Shown here: one piece after another, positions 1 through 9,418 of the stretch
Layout of the letters: every line of letters starts with the position of its first letter
Position numbering within the stretch: the first letter of the stretch is position 1
Source of the DNA: JALZVT01 sp039029135
GTDB lineage: Bacteria > Pseudomonadota > Gammaproteobacteria > Pseudomonadales > Azotimanducaceae
Direction: 5' to 3'
DNA: 36,504 nucleotides
Assembly (NCBI GenBank): GCA_039029135.1
Contig: JBCCGT010000039.1
Location: 1-36,504, forward strand
Position numbers and translations under genes: made by a program
Notes under the pieces: model-generated
Told to the model about the DNA's origin: nothing
The model's database searches: none
What the model saw: the letters and a program-made list of their open reading frames with translations, nothing else

Positions 1-826
1 CGTTTTCGATTGACGCGTGTGTGAGATGGCAAGCCGCGTGGTATTTGAACAACGCATCACGAATCAACCAGCTATCGGCTTTGGCGGCCAGCGCCTCGGC
101 GTGGTTGTTATCGCCATCGCCGGCGGCGTGGAGATAACCCTGATTTCCCTCTACGGCGTCGCGATTGGCGGTAAAGCCGCGCGCGGCGAGCCGCGCCGCG
201 ATCAGGCCGCGCTCGGCCGACTGCCCTGCGTGATAGGGCTTCGTCATCGTGCCGAAGTTGGCCTTCACGCCCGCCGCGGACGATGCGGCCAGCGCCATCG
301 CGGTCTCGTAGCCTGCCTGGTCGAGTCCGAGCACGTGAGCGACCCCAGCCGCCGCGCCAAAGGTGCCGAAGGTCGCCGTCGTATGCCAGCCGCGCAAATA
401 GTGCCGACCGCCGATGGACATCCCGACGCGGCCCTCAATCTCCAAACCCACCACGAAGGCCGTCAATAGACGCGCACCGCTCGCGCCGGCCGCCTGCGCG
501 GCGGCCAGGACGGCGGGCAGCACGGGCGCCACCGCGTGGCAGCCAACGCCGGGATTGGTCTCGTCGAAGTCCAGCGCGTGGCCGCTGGCGCCGTTGAGCA
601 GCGCCGCGGTCGCAGGCTCCAACTTAATGTCGGCGCCGATCACGCCGCAGTCGCCGCCCCGATGGGCGAACTCGTCGCGCAACAGCCCGGCTAGCGGCTC
701 CCGGGCGCCGGCCAGCGCGCAGCCGTACCAGTCGAGAGCGCACTGCTGCGCGAGGGTCTGGACGTCGCTGGGTAGATCGTCCCAGGTGAGTCCTCCGAAA
801 CGATCCCAGGCCTGCTTATAGTTCAT
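1..826 (-). CDS. MmgE/PrpD family protein (partial, C-terminus outside window)
   Basis: The reading frame starts at ATG 826 behind a GGAGAGGTGAGG-type ribosome site and runs off position 1, giving 275 residues of a family usually about 450 long. The N-terminus (MNYKQAWDRFGGLTWDDLP), the ALDFDETNPG stretch near residue 86 and the RGWHTTATFG stretch near residue 147 are typical of the MmgE/PrpD fold. Family members include 2-methylcitrate dehydratase and cis-aconitate decarboxylase, so the likely substrate is a tricarboxylic or related acid, but the exact reaction cannot be read from the sequence. It is the last visible gene of a minus-strand run with a TetR regulator, a CitE-like lyase and two MaoC hydratases, 114 bp below the TetR gene. 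That context favours catabolism of a small carboxylic acid. The family call is confident; the substrate is unknown. Confidence 0.88.
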   Translation of the reverse strand, partial: MNYKQAWDRFGGLTWDDLPSDVQTLAQQCALDWYGCALAGAREPLAGLLRDEFAHRGGDCGVIGADIKLEPATAALLNGASGHALDFDETNPGVGCHAVAPVLPAVLAAAQAAGASGARLLTAFVVGLEIEGRVGMSIGGRHYLRGWHTTATFGTFGAAAGVAHVLGLDQAGYETAMALAASSAAGVKANFGTMTKPYHAGQSAERGLIAARLAARGFTANRDAVEGNQGYLHAAGDGDNNHAEALAAKADSWLIRDALFKYHAACHLTHASIEN

Positions 827-940
827 CGCCCTCACCTCTCCAAGGAAACTTCAAAACAAGTATCGCGCGCTCAGCGCCACACGCGGCAACTTCTGGCGCA
901 GGTCTTGAGGGGGCGCGGACCAACCTCGTCCGCATGCCGA

Positions 941-1657
941 CTACCGTGAGGCGGTCAGGCCCAACATCACCTGTTCCTGCACGGGCCGCACCAGTCGGGC
1001 GACCTTGACCTCGCGCGGGTCGAGCAGCGCCTGCATGGTGATGCCGCGCAGGATGCCGACGATCATTGTCGCCGCCTCGGCCGGATCGAGGTCGGCGCGA
1101 AAATCGCCGTCGGCGATGCCGCGCTCAATGAGCTGGCACACGTTGCGGCGCAGATCCCGAGATAGCGCCGCGACCTCACCCCTGATCTCTGGCACCGCGC
1201 TGATCGATTCACCCATGATCGAATAGAGCGCGCGAATGTGGCTTTCGCGTTTGGTGATCTCGAGCAGATAGGTCTCGATATAGTTGTTCATGGTCGCCGT
1301 GGCGCTGGCCTCGTCGAGCACGGGATCGAGCTGATCGTTTCGAAACGAACCCGCCAGGCGTTTCACCACCGCGCGCAGCAGCCCCTCTTTCGAGCCAAAC
1401 CGGGCGTTGACCAGCGGCCCCGTGTAGCCCGCCTCTTCGCCGACCTGGTTGACGGTGGTTCGCAGATACCCCTGGCGGGCGAACAGCCGGCGGGCGGCAC
1501 GCAGCAGCAGGCGCTCAGATTCCGCCTTGCGCTGCACCTGGCTGCGTGGGGTCGAGCGAGCGGCCTTGTTGCGCCCTTCGCCAGCGCCCGTCGCGTTGGG
1601 CTGCAACTGCGCCTTTGACGGTTTGCGCGCTGAGGCTGGCTTTCGTTTGGCAGACAT
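941..1657 (-). CDS. TetR/AcrR family transcriptional regulator
   Basis: A 238-residue protein. After a basic, disordered-looking N-terminal tail of about 45 residues comes a TetR-type helix-turn-helix (about residues 48-95), with the pattern ARRLFARQGYLRTTVNQVGE followed by a YTGPLVNARFGSKEGLL recognition region. The remainder is a helical ligand-binding and dimerisation half. It starts at ATG 1657, 41 bp below the lyase gene and in the same direction, so it is probably co-transcribed with the catabolic genes and may repress them in response to an acyl-CoA or free acid, as many TetR regulators of CoA-ester pathways do. The AT-rich palindrome at 3884-3905 is a candidate operator. The ligand is unknown. 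The tail is longer than usual; a later start is possible, but the frame is open and no better ribosome site was seen. Confidence 0.9.
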   Translation of the reverse strand: MSAKRKPASARKPSKAQLQPNATGAGEGRNKAARSTPRSQVQRKAESERLLLRAARRLFARQGYLRTTVNQVGEEAGYTGPLVNARFGSKEGLLRAVVKRLAGSFRNDQLDPVLDEASATATMNNYIETYLLEITKRESHIRALYSIMGESISAVPEIRGEVAALSRDLRRNVCQLIERGIADGDFRADLDPAEAATMIVGILRGITMQALLDPREVKVARLVRPVQEQVMLGLTASR

Positions 1658-1698
1658 AGTCGCTGAAATCCGCTTCGCGGCGAGGCCCGCAGCATACG

Positions 1699-2625
1699 CT
1701 ACAGGTCGTAGAGCTGCGCGAGATCGAGGGTGTTCGCCAACAGCCGCACGGTGGCCGCATCCGCGAACTTACCGTCGATCATGGCGGCGCCTTCGCCGCG
1801 CGCCATCGACTCCTCGTAGGCCGCCGTGAGCTTGCGCGCGTCTTCGATCGCCTCCGCCTCTGGCGTAAACGTCTCCTGTGCGTGGGGAATCTGCTTTGGA
1901 TGCAGCGCCCACTTACCCACCATGCCGAGCGCTCGCGCCTGCAGGCAGGTCTTGCGATAGCCGGCCTCGTTATGGATCGCGCCGTAGGGCCCGTCGATGG
2001 CGTCGATACCGGCCGCACGAGCCGCCATCGCGACACGAAAACGCGAATAGTGAAAGATGTCACCGGGATAGCCGCGCTCGCCACCCATCAGCGACAGATC
2101 CATGCCCTGACTCGCGGTGTAATCGCCCATGCCGAAGATCATGGCCTCCAGCCGCGGCGTCGAATTGGCGATCTCGACGATGTTCTGCAAACCCAGCGTC
2201 TCTTCGATCAACAGCTCCAGCCCAATCTTCTTCTTCAGTCCGAGGCGCTGCTCGAGCTGGTTAAGAAGCTTGTCGACGAACAGCACATCCGCAGCGTTCT
2301 CGGGCTTGGGGATCATGATGACGTCCAGGTTCTCCCGGGCACCCTCGACGACCTCGATCACGTCCCCGTGGCACCAGGGCGTGCCCGTATCGTTGATACG
2401 CACGCAGCGCACGGTGTCGCCCCAGTCCATCTCGTTAAACGCTGCGACGATGTTGCCGCGCGCGCTCTCTTTCTGATTCGGTGCGCAGGCGTCCTCTAAA
2501 TCGAGAAACACATGATCGGCACCGCTGGTTGCCGCCTTCTCGATCATCCGGGTGTTGCTCGCGGGCACCGACAGCTCGCAGCGACGCCGGCGGCGGGGTT
2601 GCCCGTGTTTGTTGACCATCGTCAT
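1699..2625 (-). CDS. HpcH/HpaI (CitE-like) CoA-ester lyase, malyl-/methylmalyl-CoA or citramalyl-CoA lyase type
   Basis: A 308-residue TIM-barrel lyase. ATG 2625 is preceded by GAGGAGGGAAGG. Family marks are the RRCELSVPASN start, the acidic metal-binding VFLDLEDACAPNQK segment near residue 40, the LIEETLGLQNI segment with its metal-ligand Glu near residue 140, and FGMGDYTASQGMD near residue 165. The N-terminal RRRCELSVPA and the overall length resemble L-malyl-CoA/beta-methylmalyl-CoA lyases, which split malyl-CoA to acetyl-CoA plus glyoxylate or methylmalyl-CoA to propionyl-CoA plus glyoxylate. Citramalyl-CoA lyase (acetyl-CoA plus pyruvate) is a close alternative. Two MaoC-type hydratases lie just upstream in the operon and would supply the hydroxyacyl-CoA. 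The exact substrate is inferred from neighbours only. Confidence 0.88.
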   Translation of the reverse strand: MTMVNKHGQPRRRRRCELSVPASNTRMIEKAATSGADHVFLDLEDACAPNQKESARGNIVAAFNEMDWGDTVRCVRINDTGTPWCHGDVIEVVEGARENLDVIMIPKPENAADVLFVDKLLNQLEQRLGLKKKIGLELLIEETLGLQNIVEIANSTPRLEAMIFGMGDYTASQGMDLSLMGGERGYPGDIFHYSRFRVAMAARAAGIDAIDGPYGAIHNEAGYRKTCLQARALGMVGKWALHPKQIPHAQETFTPEAEAIEDARKLTAAYEESMARGEGAAMIDGKFADAATVRLLANTLDLAQLYDL

Positions 2626-2677
2626 GCCTTCCCTCCTCAGGGGCTCAATGTTCGGTAACCGGCCGGAATATCAGCGC

Positions 2678-3187
2678 TCAGCGGTGGAACCAGTGGCTCT
2701 TGCGCTTGATCAGCGCGGTTCGTTCGACCTCGGCGACGAGTTCCTTGTTCTGATTGACGCCGTAGTGTTTGAACACCACGATGCCGGCGTCCTCGCGATC
2801 GCTGGGGCGCTTATCGAGCACCTTCGTGTAGGCATAGAGCGTGTCGCCGTGAAACACCATCGTCTTCAGCGATATGTTGTCGAGGCCAAGCTCCGCCAAC
2901 GCGTTCTCTACCGTGTCCTGGGAGGCGAGCCCCAATACAAGAGAGAAATTAACGCCGCCGTAGCACAGAATCTTGCCGAGCGGTGTCTTGCTCATCTGGT
3001 GCTCATTGAAATGGCCCTGCGCCGTGTTCATCACCATGTTGGTGATGTTCACGTTCTCCAGATTCGTCATCGTCTTGCCGCGGGCGTGGCGAATGACCTG
3101 CCCGACCTCGAAGTCCTCGAAGTAGTTGTCCGGGCTCGTCAGGCGGGCGAGCGGCCCGGGGGCATCGTCCACGTCATTCTCGCTCAT
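2678..3187 (-). CDS. MaoC-like acyl-CoA hydratase, second of a pair
   Basis: A 169-residue single hot-dog-fold protein. The NYFEDFEVGQVIRHARGKT opening near residue 20 is the usual start of a MaoC domain, and the C-terminal half carries a YGVNQNKELV stretch reminiscent of mesaconyl-CoA hydratase. Its ATG (3187) overlaps the TGA of the upstream MaoC gene by 4 bp (ATGA), so the two are translationally coupled and may form a heteromeric hydratase. Where classical MaoC hydratases have an NPLH motif this copy has TAQGHFNEH, so its active site differs. Expected role: reversible hydration of an enoyl-CoA such as mesaconyl-CoA or itaconyl-CoA, feeding the CitE-like lyase 52 bp downstream. Substrate is inferred. 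Confidence 0.87.
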   Translation of the reverse strand: MSENDVDDAPGPLARLTSPDNYFEDFEVGQVIRHARGKTMTNLENVNITNMVMNTAQGHFNEHQMSKTPLGKILCYGGVNFSLVLGLASQDTVENALAELGLDNISLKTMVFHGDTLYAYTKVLDKRPSDREDAGIVVFKHYGVNQNKELVAEVERTALIKRKSHWFHR

Positions 3188-3729
3188 GCGTCACCCGCCC
3201 CTTCCGGCTTTGCTTTCGCCATCTTCTTGCCGCCGATCTGCCCGCGCCAGATGGCGAGATTAGAGCGCCGGTACTCGATGACTTTGCTGCCCTTTTGATT
3301 GAAGCCCTCGTTAAACCAGGTGACGACGCCACGGCCTTCGCTCGACTCGGAAAGCCGCTTGGCCTCGGTCGTCGAGACCGCGGTGAGGGTGTCGCCGGGG
3401 TACACCGGCTCCAGATACTTAAGGTCATAGACGCCCAGAAACGGCCCGCCCAGACCCTCTGAGCAGATCTCAACAGACAGGCCGAGAATGACGTTGAAGA
3501 CGAGCTGCGGGTTGACCACGATGTCCGGGTGGCCGTGGGCCTTCGCGTACTCGCGATTGAAATACAGCGGGTTATAGGCAAGCGTGAGGTGCGCGAATGC
3601 GATCGCGTCAGCCTCCGTGATCGTCCGTCCCCAATGATGGTGAATGACCTCGCCGACCTCGAAGTCGTGATAGCCCTGGCCACGCTTGCGCAGCACAGCG
3701 TCGTTCATGATCGTTTCGATCTCGCTCAC
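3184..3729 (-). CDS. MaoC-like acyl-CoA hydratase, first of a pair
   Basis: A 181-residue hot-dog-fold protein. GTG 3729 is chosen because GGAGGGGGC lies directly upstream and the family opening (GYHDFEVGEVIHHHWGRT) follows at residue 19. The helix carrying the catalytic motif reads LAYNPLYFN near residue 55; the His of the classical NPLH is Tyr here, a variation also suggestive of mesaconyl-CoA-hydratase-like enzymes rather than standard (R)-enoyl-CoA hydratases. It is the promoter-proximal gene of the minus-strand operon and faces the acyl-CoA dehydrogenase across a 317-bp regulatory gap. Together the two MaoC proteins equal about one double-domain hydratase. The C-terminal KKMAKAKPEG tail is basic and probably flexible. 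Confidence 0.88.
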   Translation of the reverse strand: MSEIETIMNDAVLRKRGQGYHDFEVGEVIHHHWGRTITEADAIAFAHLTLAYNPLYFNREYAKAHGHPDIVVNPQLVFNVILGLSVEICSEGLGGPFLGVYDLKYLEPVYPGDTLTAVSTTEAKRLSESSEGRGVVTWFNEGFNQKGSKVIEYRRSNLAIWRGQIGGKKMAKAKPEGAGDA

Positions 3730-3883
3730 GCCCCCTCCTGCAATCGGCTATGTTGCTTTCGCTTTGGTCGCCTGCGTCTTAAGGCCCGCGTCGAGGCAAC
3801 CCTGTCGGCGAGCGCCCCTGGTCCCCATCCAGACTTCCGCCCCTCTCGCCGCCTCTCGTCCCCTATCGTCCAGCGCACGTTAG

Positions 3884-3905
3884 TTATTTTATGACCGCAA
3901 AATAA
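3884..3905. promoter_or_regulatory. AT-rich inverted repeat, candidate operator
   Basis: TTATTTT, eight bases, AAAATAA: perfect 7-base arms in a locally very AT-rich patch inside a GC-rich divergent promoter region. Position and symmetry suit a dimeric regulator, most simply the TetR protein encoded in the same cluster. Binding is inference. Confidence 0.45.
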
Positions 3906-4032
3906 GACCGACCGCCGCAAACATCAAGTCCGGTGCCGCCGCACCCACCCGACGACGCGGATTTGGTCGGGCATACGTCGCTGCCCGGATGTCAGCCTGC
4001 GTCACTTCGCTTAGACTTTGACGTTCACGTCC

Positions 4033-4040
4033 AAGGGAGG
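4033..4040 (+). promoter_or_regulatory. Ribosome binding site fixing the GTG start of the acyl-CoA dehydrogenase
   Basis: AAGGGAGG sits 6 bp before GTG 4047. The open frame continues upstream to about 3933, but that part has no family similarity, so this site decides the start. Confidence 0.75.
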
Positions 4041-4046
4041 ACCAGC

Positions 4047-5255
4047 GTGGCCGACGGTATCTATATGACCGAAGAGCGGCTGATGATGCAGGAGGCCGCG
4101 CGGGACTTCGTCGCCCGCGAGATCCTGCCGGTCGCCAACGAACTCGACCCCGTGGAGGGCGAGATTCCAATGAGCCTGCGGCGCAAGATGGGCGAAATGG
4201 GCTACTTCGGCATCCGCATCCCCGAAGACTACGGCGGTCTCGGGCTCGGCGTTTTCGAGTATGCGATGCTCAGCGAAGAAATCGCCCGCGGCTGGATGAG
4301 CTGCGCCAGCATCATTGCCCGGGCGGGCTCGATGATGCACATGGTCAACTGGCCCATAGAGCGCCGGATCGAGCTGACCCGCAAGGCCGCCGTCGGCGAA
4401 TACCTGCACGCGGGCGCGCTGTCGGAACCGGACACAGGCTCAGATCTCTACGGGGGGATCAAGACGCGAGCCGTACTCGACGGCGATGAGTGGGTCATCA
4501 CGGGCAACAAGTACTGGTGCACGTTCGCCGACGGCGCCGATGTGATCAACGTGCTGTGCCGCGTCGATGGCATACCCGGCAAGCGCGGCATCCGCAGCAT
4601 CGCCGTGGAGAAGCCCCCCGGCGAGCTCCCCGAAAACTGCAGCGGCGCGCCGATACCGAAAATCGGCTATTTCGGCTGGAAAACCTGGGAGCTGCGTTTC
4701 GAAGGCGTCCGCGTCCCGAAAGAGAACATGGTCGGCACGCTGCCGGGCGAGCGCCCGGCACCGTCGACCGGCGGCAACGCGAACCGGCTGGCGGCGCTGT
4801 CGATACCGCGCGTGCACACCGCCGCACGTTCGATCGGCCTGGCGCGCGGTGCACTCGAAGACGCGACGGCCTACTCTCAGGAGCGGGTGCAGTTCGGCGT
4901 GCCGATCTCCGACTTTCAGGAAACGCGCTTCAAGCTGGCTCGCATGGCATCTGAAATCGAAGCCGCGCGACAGCTCATGTATCACGTCGCCAGCGAGATC
5001 GACGCCGGTCGCGGTTCGGATAAGGAAGCCTCGATGATTAAGTGGTTCGCCTCGGAAATGGCTGAGCGTGTGACCTCCGATGCGCTGCAGATCTTCGGCG
5101 GCGCCGGCTATACCAAACTGCATCCGATCGAGCGCTACTGGCGCGATGCACGGTTAACTAAGATCTTCGAGGGCACCTCGGAGATTCAGCTGCGCATCAT
5201 CTCGGACAGTATGCTGGGTAAGCCGACCACCCGCCTGATGCCTGCGAATGGCTGA
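4047..5255 (+). CDS. Acyl-CoA dehydrogenase
   Basis: A 402-residue FAD-dependent acyl-CoA dehydrogenase of normal length. Features are the N-terminal helical domain (TEERLMMQEAARDFVARE), the beta-domain signature SEPDTGSDLYGG near residue 130, and a C-terminal helical domain with IFEGTSEIQ, in which Glu375 is the expected catalytic base. It forms an alpha,beta double bond in an acyl-CoA and passes electrons to ETF. Divergent from the MaoC/MaoC/lyase operon, it would supply the enoyl-CoA those hydratases need; with a branched dicarboxylic substrate this resembles methylsuccinyl-CoA to mesaconyl-CoA chemistry. It is shorter than the roughly 550-residue methylsuccinyl-CoA dehydrogenases of the ethylmalonyl-CoA pathway, so that identity is not claimed. 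Confidence 0.92.
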   Translation: MADGIYMTEERLMMQEAARDFVAREILPVANELDPVEGEIPMSLRRKMGEMGYFGIRIPEDYGGLGLGVFEYAMLSEEIARGWMSCASIIARAGSMMHMVNWPIERRIELTRKAAVGEYLHAGALSEPDTGSDLYGGIKTRAVLDGDEWVITGNKYWCTFADGADVINVLCRVDGIPGKRGIRSIAVEKPPGELPENCSGAPIPKIGYFGWKTWELRFEGVRVPKENMVGTLPGERPAPSTGGNANRLAALSIPRVHTAARSIGLARGALEDATAYSQERVQFGVPISDFQETRFKLARMASEIEAARQLMYHVASEIDAGRGSDKEASMIKWFASEMAERVTSDALQIFGGAGYTKLHPIERYWRDARLTKIFEGTSEIQLRIISDSMLGKPTTRLMPANG

Positions 5256-5483
5256 GACGGCGGTGTCGGAGGGACAACAGTGTCAGGTAAGTGTACCGCG
5301 GCGTTGCAACTTGCCTACACTTCCGTTGCACAACCCGGCTACGCAAGGCTGATGCGGTTTGGTTACATAGGCGTTTAGCTGTCTCTTGCGGCTGCGCCAA
5401 TCGCGCGACGATGAGCTAGCAACGAAGCGCGCTGGCACAGGGCGTAATCGCAAGACACGTAACACGATTAGGGAGAGGCTACC
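5256..5483. other. Intergenic region with short inverted repeats
   Basis: A 228-bp gap ahead of the dikinase gene. It holds AAGTGTA (5289-5295) repeated inverted as TACACTT (5316-5322), and a perfect 8-bp palindrome GTTGCAAC (5303-5310) between them. No U-tract follows, so a terminator is not supported; a regulator site or mRNA hairpin is possible. No gene was seen. Confidence 0.4.
5471..5478 (+). promoter_or_regulatory. Ribosome binding site favouring the TTG start of ppdK
   Basis: GGGAGAGG lies 5 bp upstream of TTG 5484 and 11 bp upstream of ATG 5490. Spacing favours TTG, but the ATG two codons later gives almost the same protein. Confidence 0.55.
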
Positions 5484-8215
<2,732 letters not shown>

Positions 8216-8216
<1 letters not shown>

Positions 8217-9187
8217 TGCGGGCCGTCGTCTGCGAGCGCTTTGGGCCACCCAGCGAGCTTCGCGAGGTCAACATAGCCCGCCCCGAGCCCGGGCCTGACG
8301 ACGTATTGGTCCAGGTCGCCGCAACGGGCATCGGCTTCGTCGACGGGCTGCTGGTTCAGGGCAAATACCAGGTCAAGCCGCCCCTGCCCTTCTATCCCGG
8401 CAATGAGTTCGCGGGCAGCGTCGCCGCGGTGGGCGCCCAGGTCGACCATTTCGCGGTCGGCGACCGGGTCTTCGGCAGCGCCGGCGGCGCGCTGGCTGAC
8501 TATGTGTGTACCCGTGCCGCCAACTGCTTTGCCACGCCCGCCGAGCTCAAGGACACGCAGGCGGCCAGCCTGTTCATCAACTATCTCACCGCGGTCTACG
8601 GCCTGGAACGCTGCAACAGCGTGCGCGCCGGCGAAACCATGCTGGTGCTCGGCGCCGCAGGCGGCGTCGGCTCCGCGGCGATCGCGGTGGCCAAGGCGCT
8701 GGGCCTCAGGGTCATCGGCGCCGCGTCGAGCGAAGACAAGCGCGCGCTCGCGCGCGCGGCCGGCGCCGACGAGGTCGTCGACTATACCCAGGCGGACTGG
8801 CGCGATGCGCTGCGCGCTCTGGCGCCAGCGGGCCTCGATCTGGTGTATGACCCGGTGGGTGGCGACGCGACGGAAACCGCCTTCCGCAGTCTGGCCCCGG
8901 GCGGTCGGCTGCTGGTGGTCGGCTTCGCCAGCGGCGCCATACCCAGGCTGCCGCTGAACCTGGCGCTGCTGAAGCGCGCGTCCGCCGTTGGCGTGGACTG
9001 GGGCGGCGACGCCCGCGCCAACCCCGAGCTCAACGCAGGCCTCGTGGAACGCCTCCAGGGCCTGATCGGCTCCGGCGCGCTGCGCCTGGCGCCGGTCGCG
9101 GAGCGCCCAGCCAGCGACTTTGTCGCGGCACTGGAAGACCAACTCGCGGGCCGCATCCGCGGCAAGCTGGTGCTGTCCCGGAGCTGA
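8216..9187 (+). CDS. NADPH:quinone oxidoreductase-like MDR dehydrogenase
   Basis: A 323-residue medium-chain dehydrogenase/reductase. The N-terminal GroES-like part opens MRAVVCERFGPPSELREVN; the Rossmann part has the nucleotide motif LGAAGGVGSAAIAVAKALG near residue 145. The zinc-ligand Cys residues of alcohol dehydrogenases are not present, which points to the zinc-free quinone oxidoreductase / enoyl-reductase-like branch using NADPH. ATG 8216 shares its A with the ppdK stop (TGATG), so translation is coupled to the dikinase. The functional link between the two is unclear; co-regulation is the safest reading. The substrate may be a quinone or an alpha,beta-unsaturated carbonyl. Confidence 0.93.
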
Positions 9188-9271
9188 CGCTCCTCCTTCG
9201 ACTACCGGGATACCCGGCTACGACAGATCCGCCAGCGCGGCCGCGAGACGAGCCGTTCGAGCACAGGCCAC

Positions 9272-9287
9272 TGTGACCCAGGTCACA
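9272..9287. promoter_or_regulatory. Perfect Crp-type site TGTGA-N6-TCACA
   Basis: TGTGACCCAGGTCACA is fully palindromic apart from its central dinucleotide and matches both half-sites of the gammaproteobacterial Crp/Vfr consensus with the correct 6-bp spacer. It lies 131 bp upstream of the lipoprotein start and downstream of the quinone-oxidoreductase stop. Whether it activates or represses is unknown because no clear core promoter was identified. Confidence 0.6.
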
Positions 9288-9295
9288 CAATCCGG

Positions 9296-9330
9296 CCGAC
9301 GCCACAAAAAACTCACTTTTTGGCGTTCGG
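9296..9330. other. Imperfect inverted repeat
   Basis: CCGACGCC (9296-9303) can pair with GGCGTTCGG (9322-9330) with one bulged base. The inner A-tract (9306-9311) and T-tract (9317-9321) extend the stem. It may end the ppdK transcript, but no T-tract follows the stem, so a terminator role is doubtful. Confidence 0.35.
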
Positions 9331-9418
9331 ACGTCAACCGCAGCTCGGTACGCGCGTTAGCGCTCCTGTGTCTATCACCTCAATCCTCGATTGCATCGAG
9401 ACGACAGGAGTTATCGAT

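Larger units (their letters stand above)
3730..4046. promoter_or_regulatory. Divergent intergenic region between the MaoC operon and the acyl-CoA dehydrogenase
   Basis: A 317-bp gap with no convincing gene. It must hold the promoters for both directions. It contains an AT-rich inverted repeat (3884-3905) and a second short palindrome, GACGT-TC-ACGTC (4020-4031), just upstream of the dehydrogenase ribosome site. I could not assign -10 or -35 boxes with confidence. Confidence 0.6.

Noticed and set aside
5289..5322. AAGTGTA / TACACTT hairpin as terminator of the acyl-CoA dehydrogenase
   Set aside because: The stem is short, the loop long and no T-tract follows, so it is listed only as an inverted repeat.
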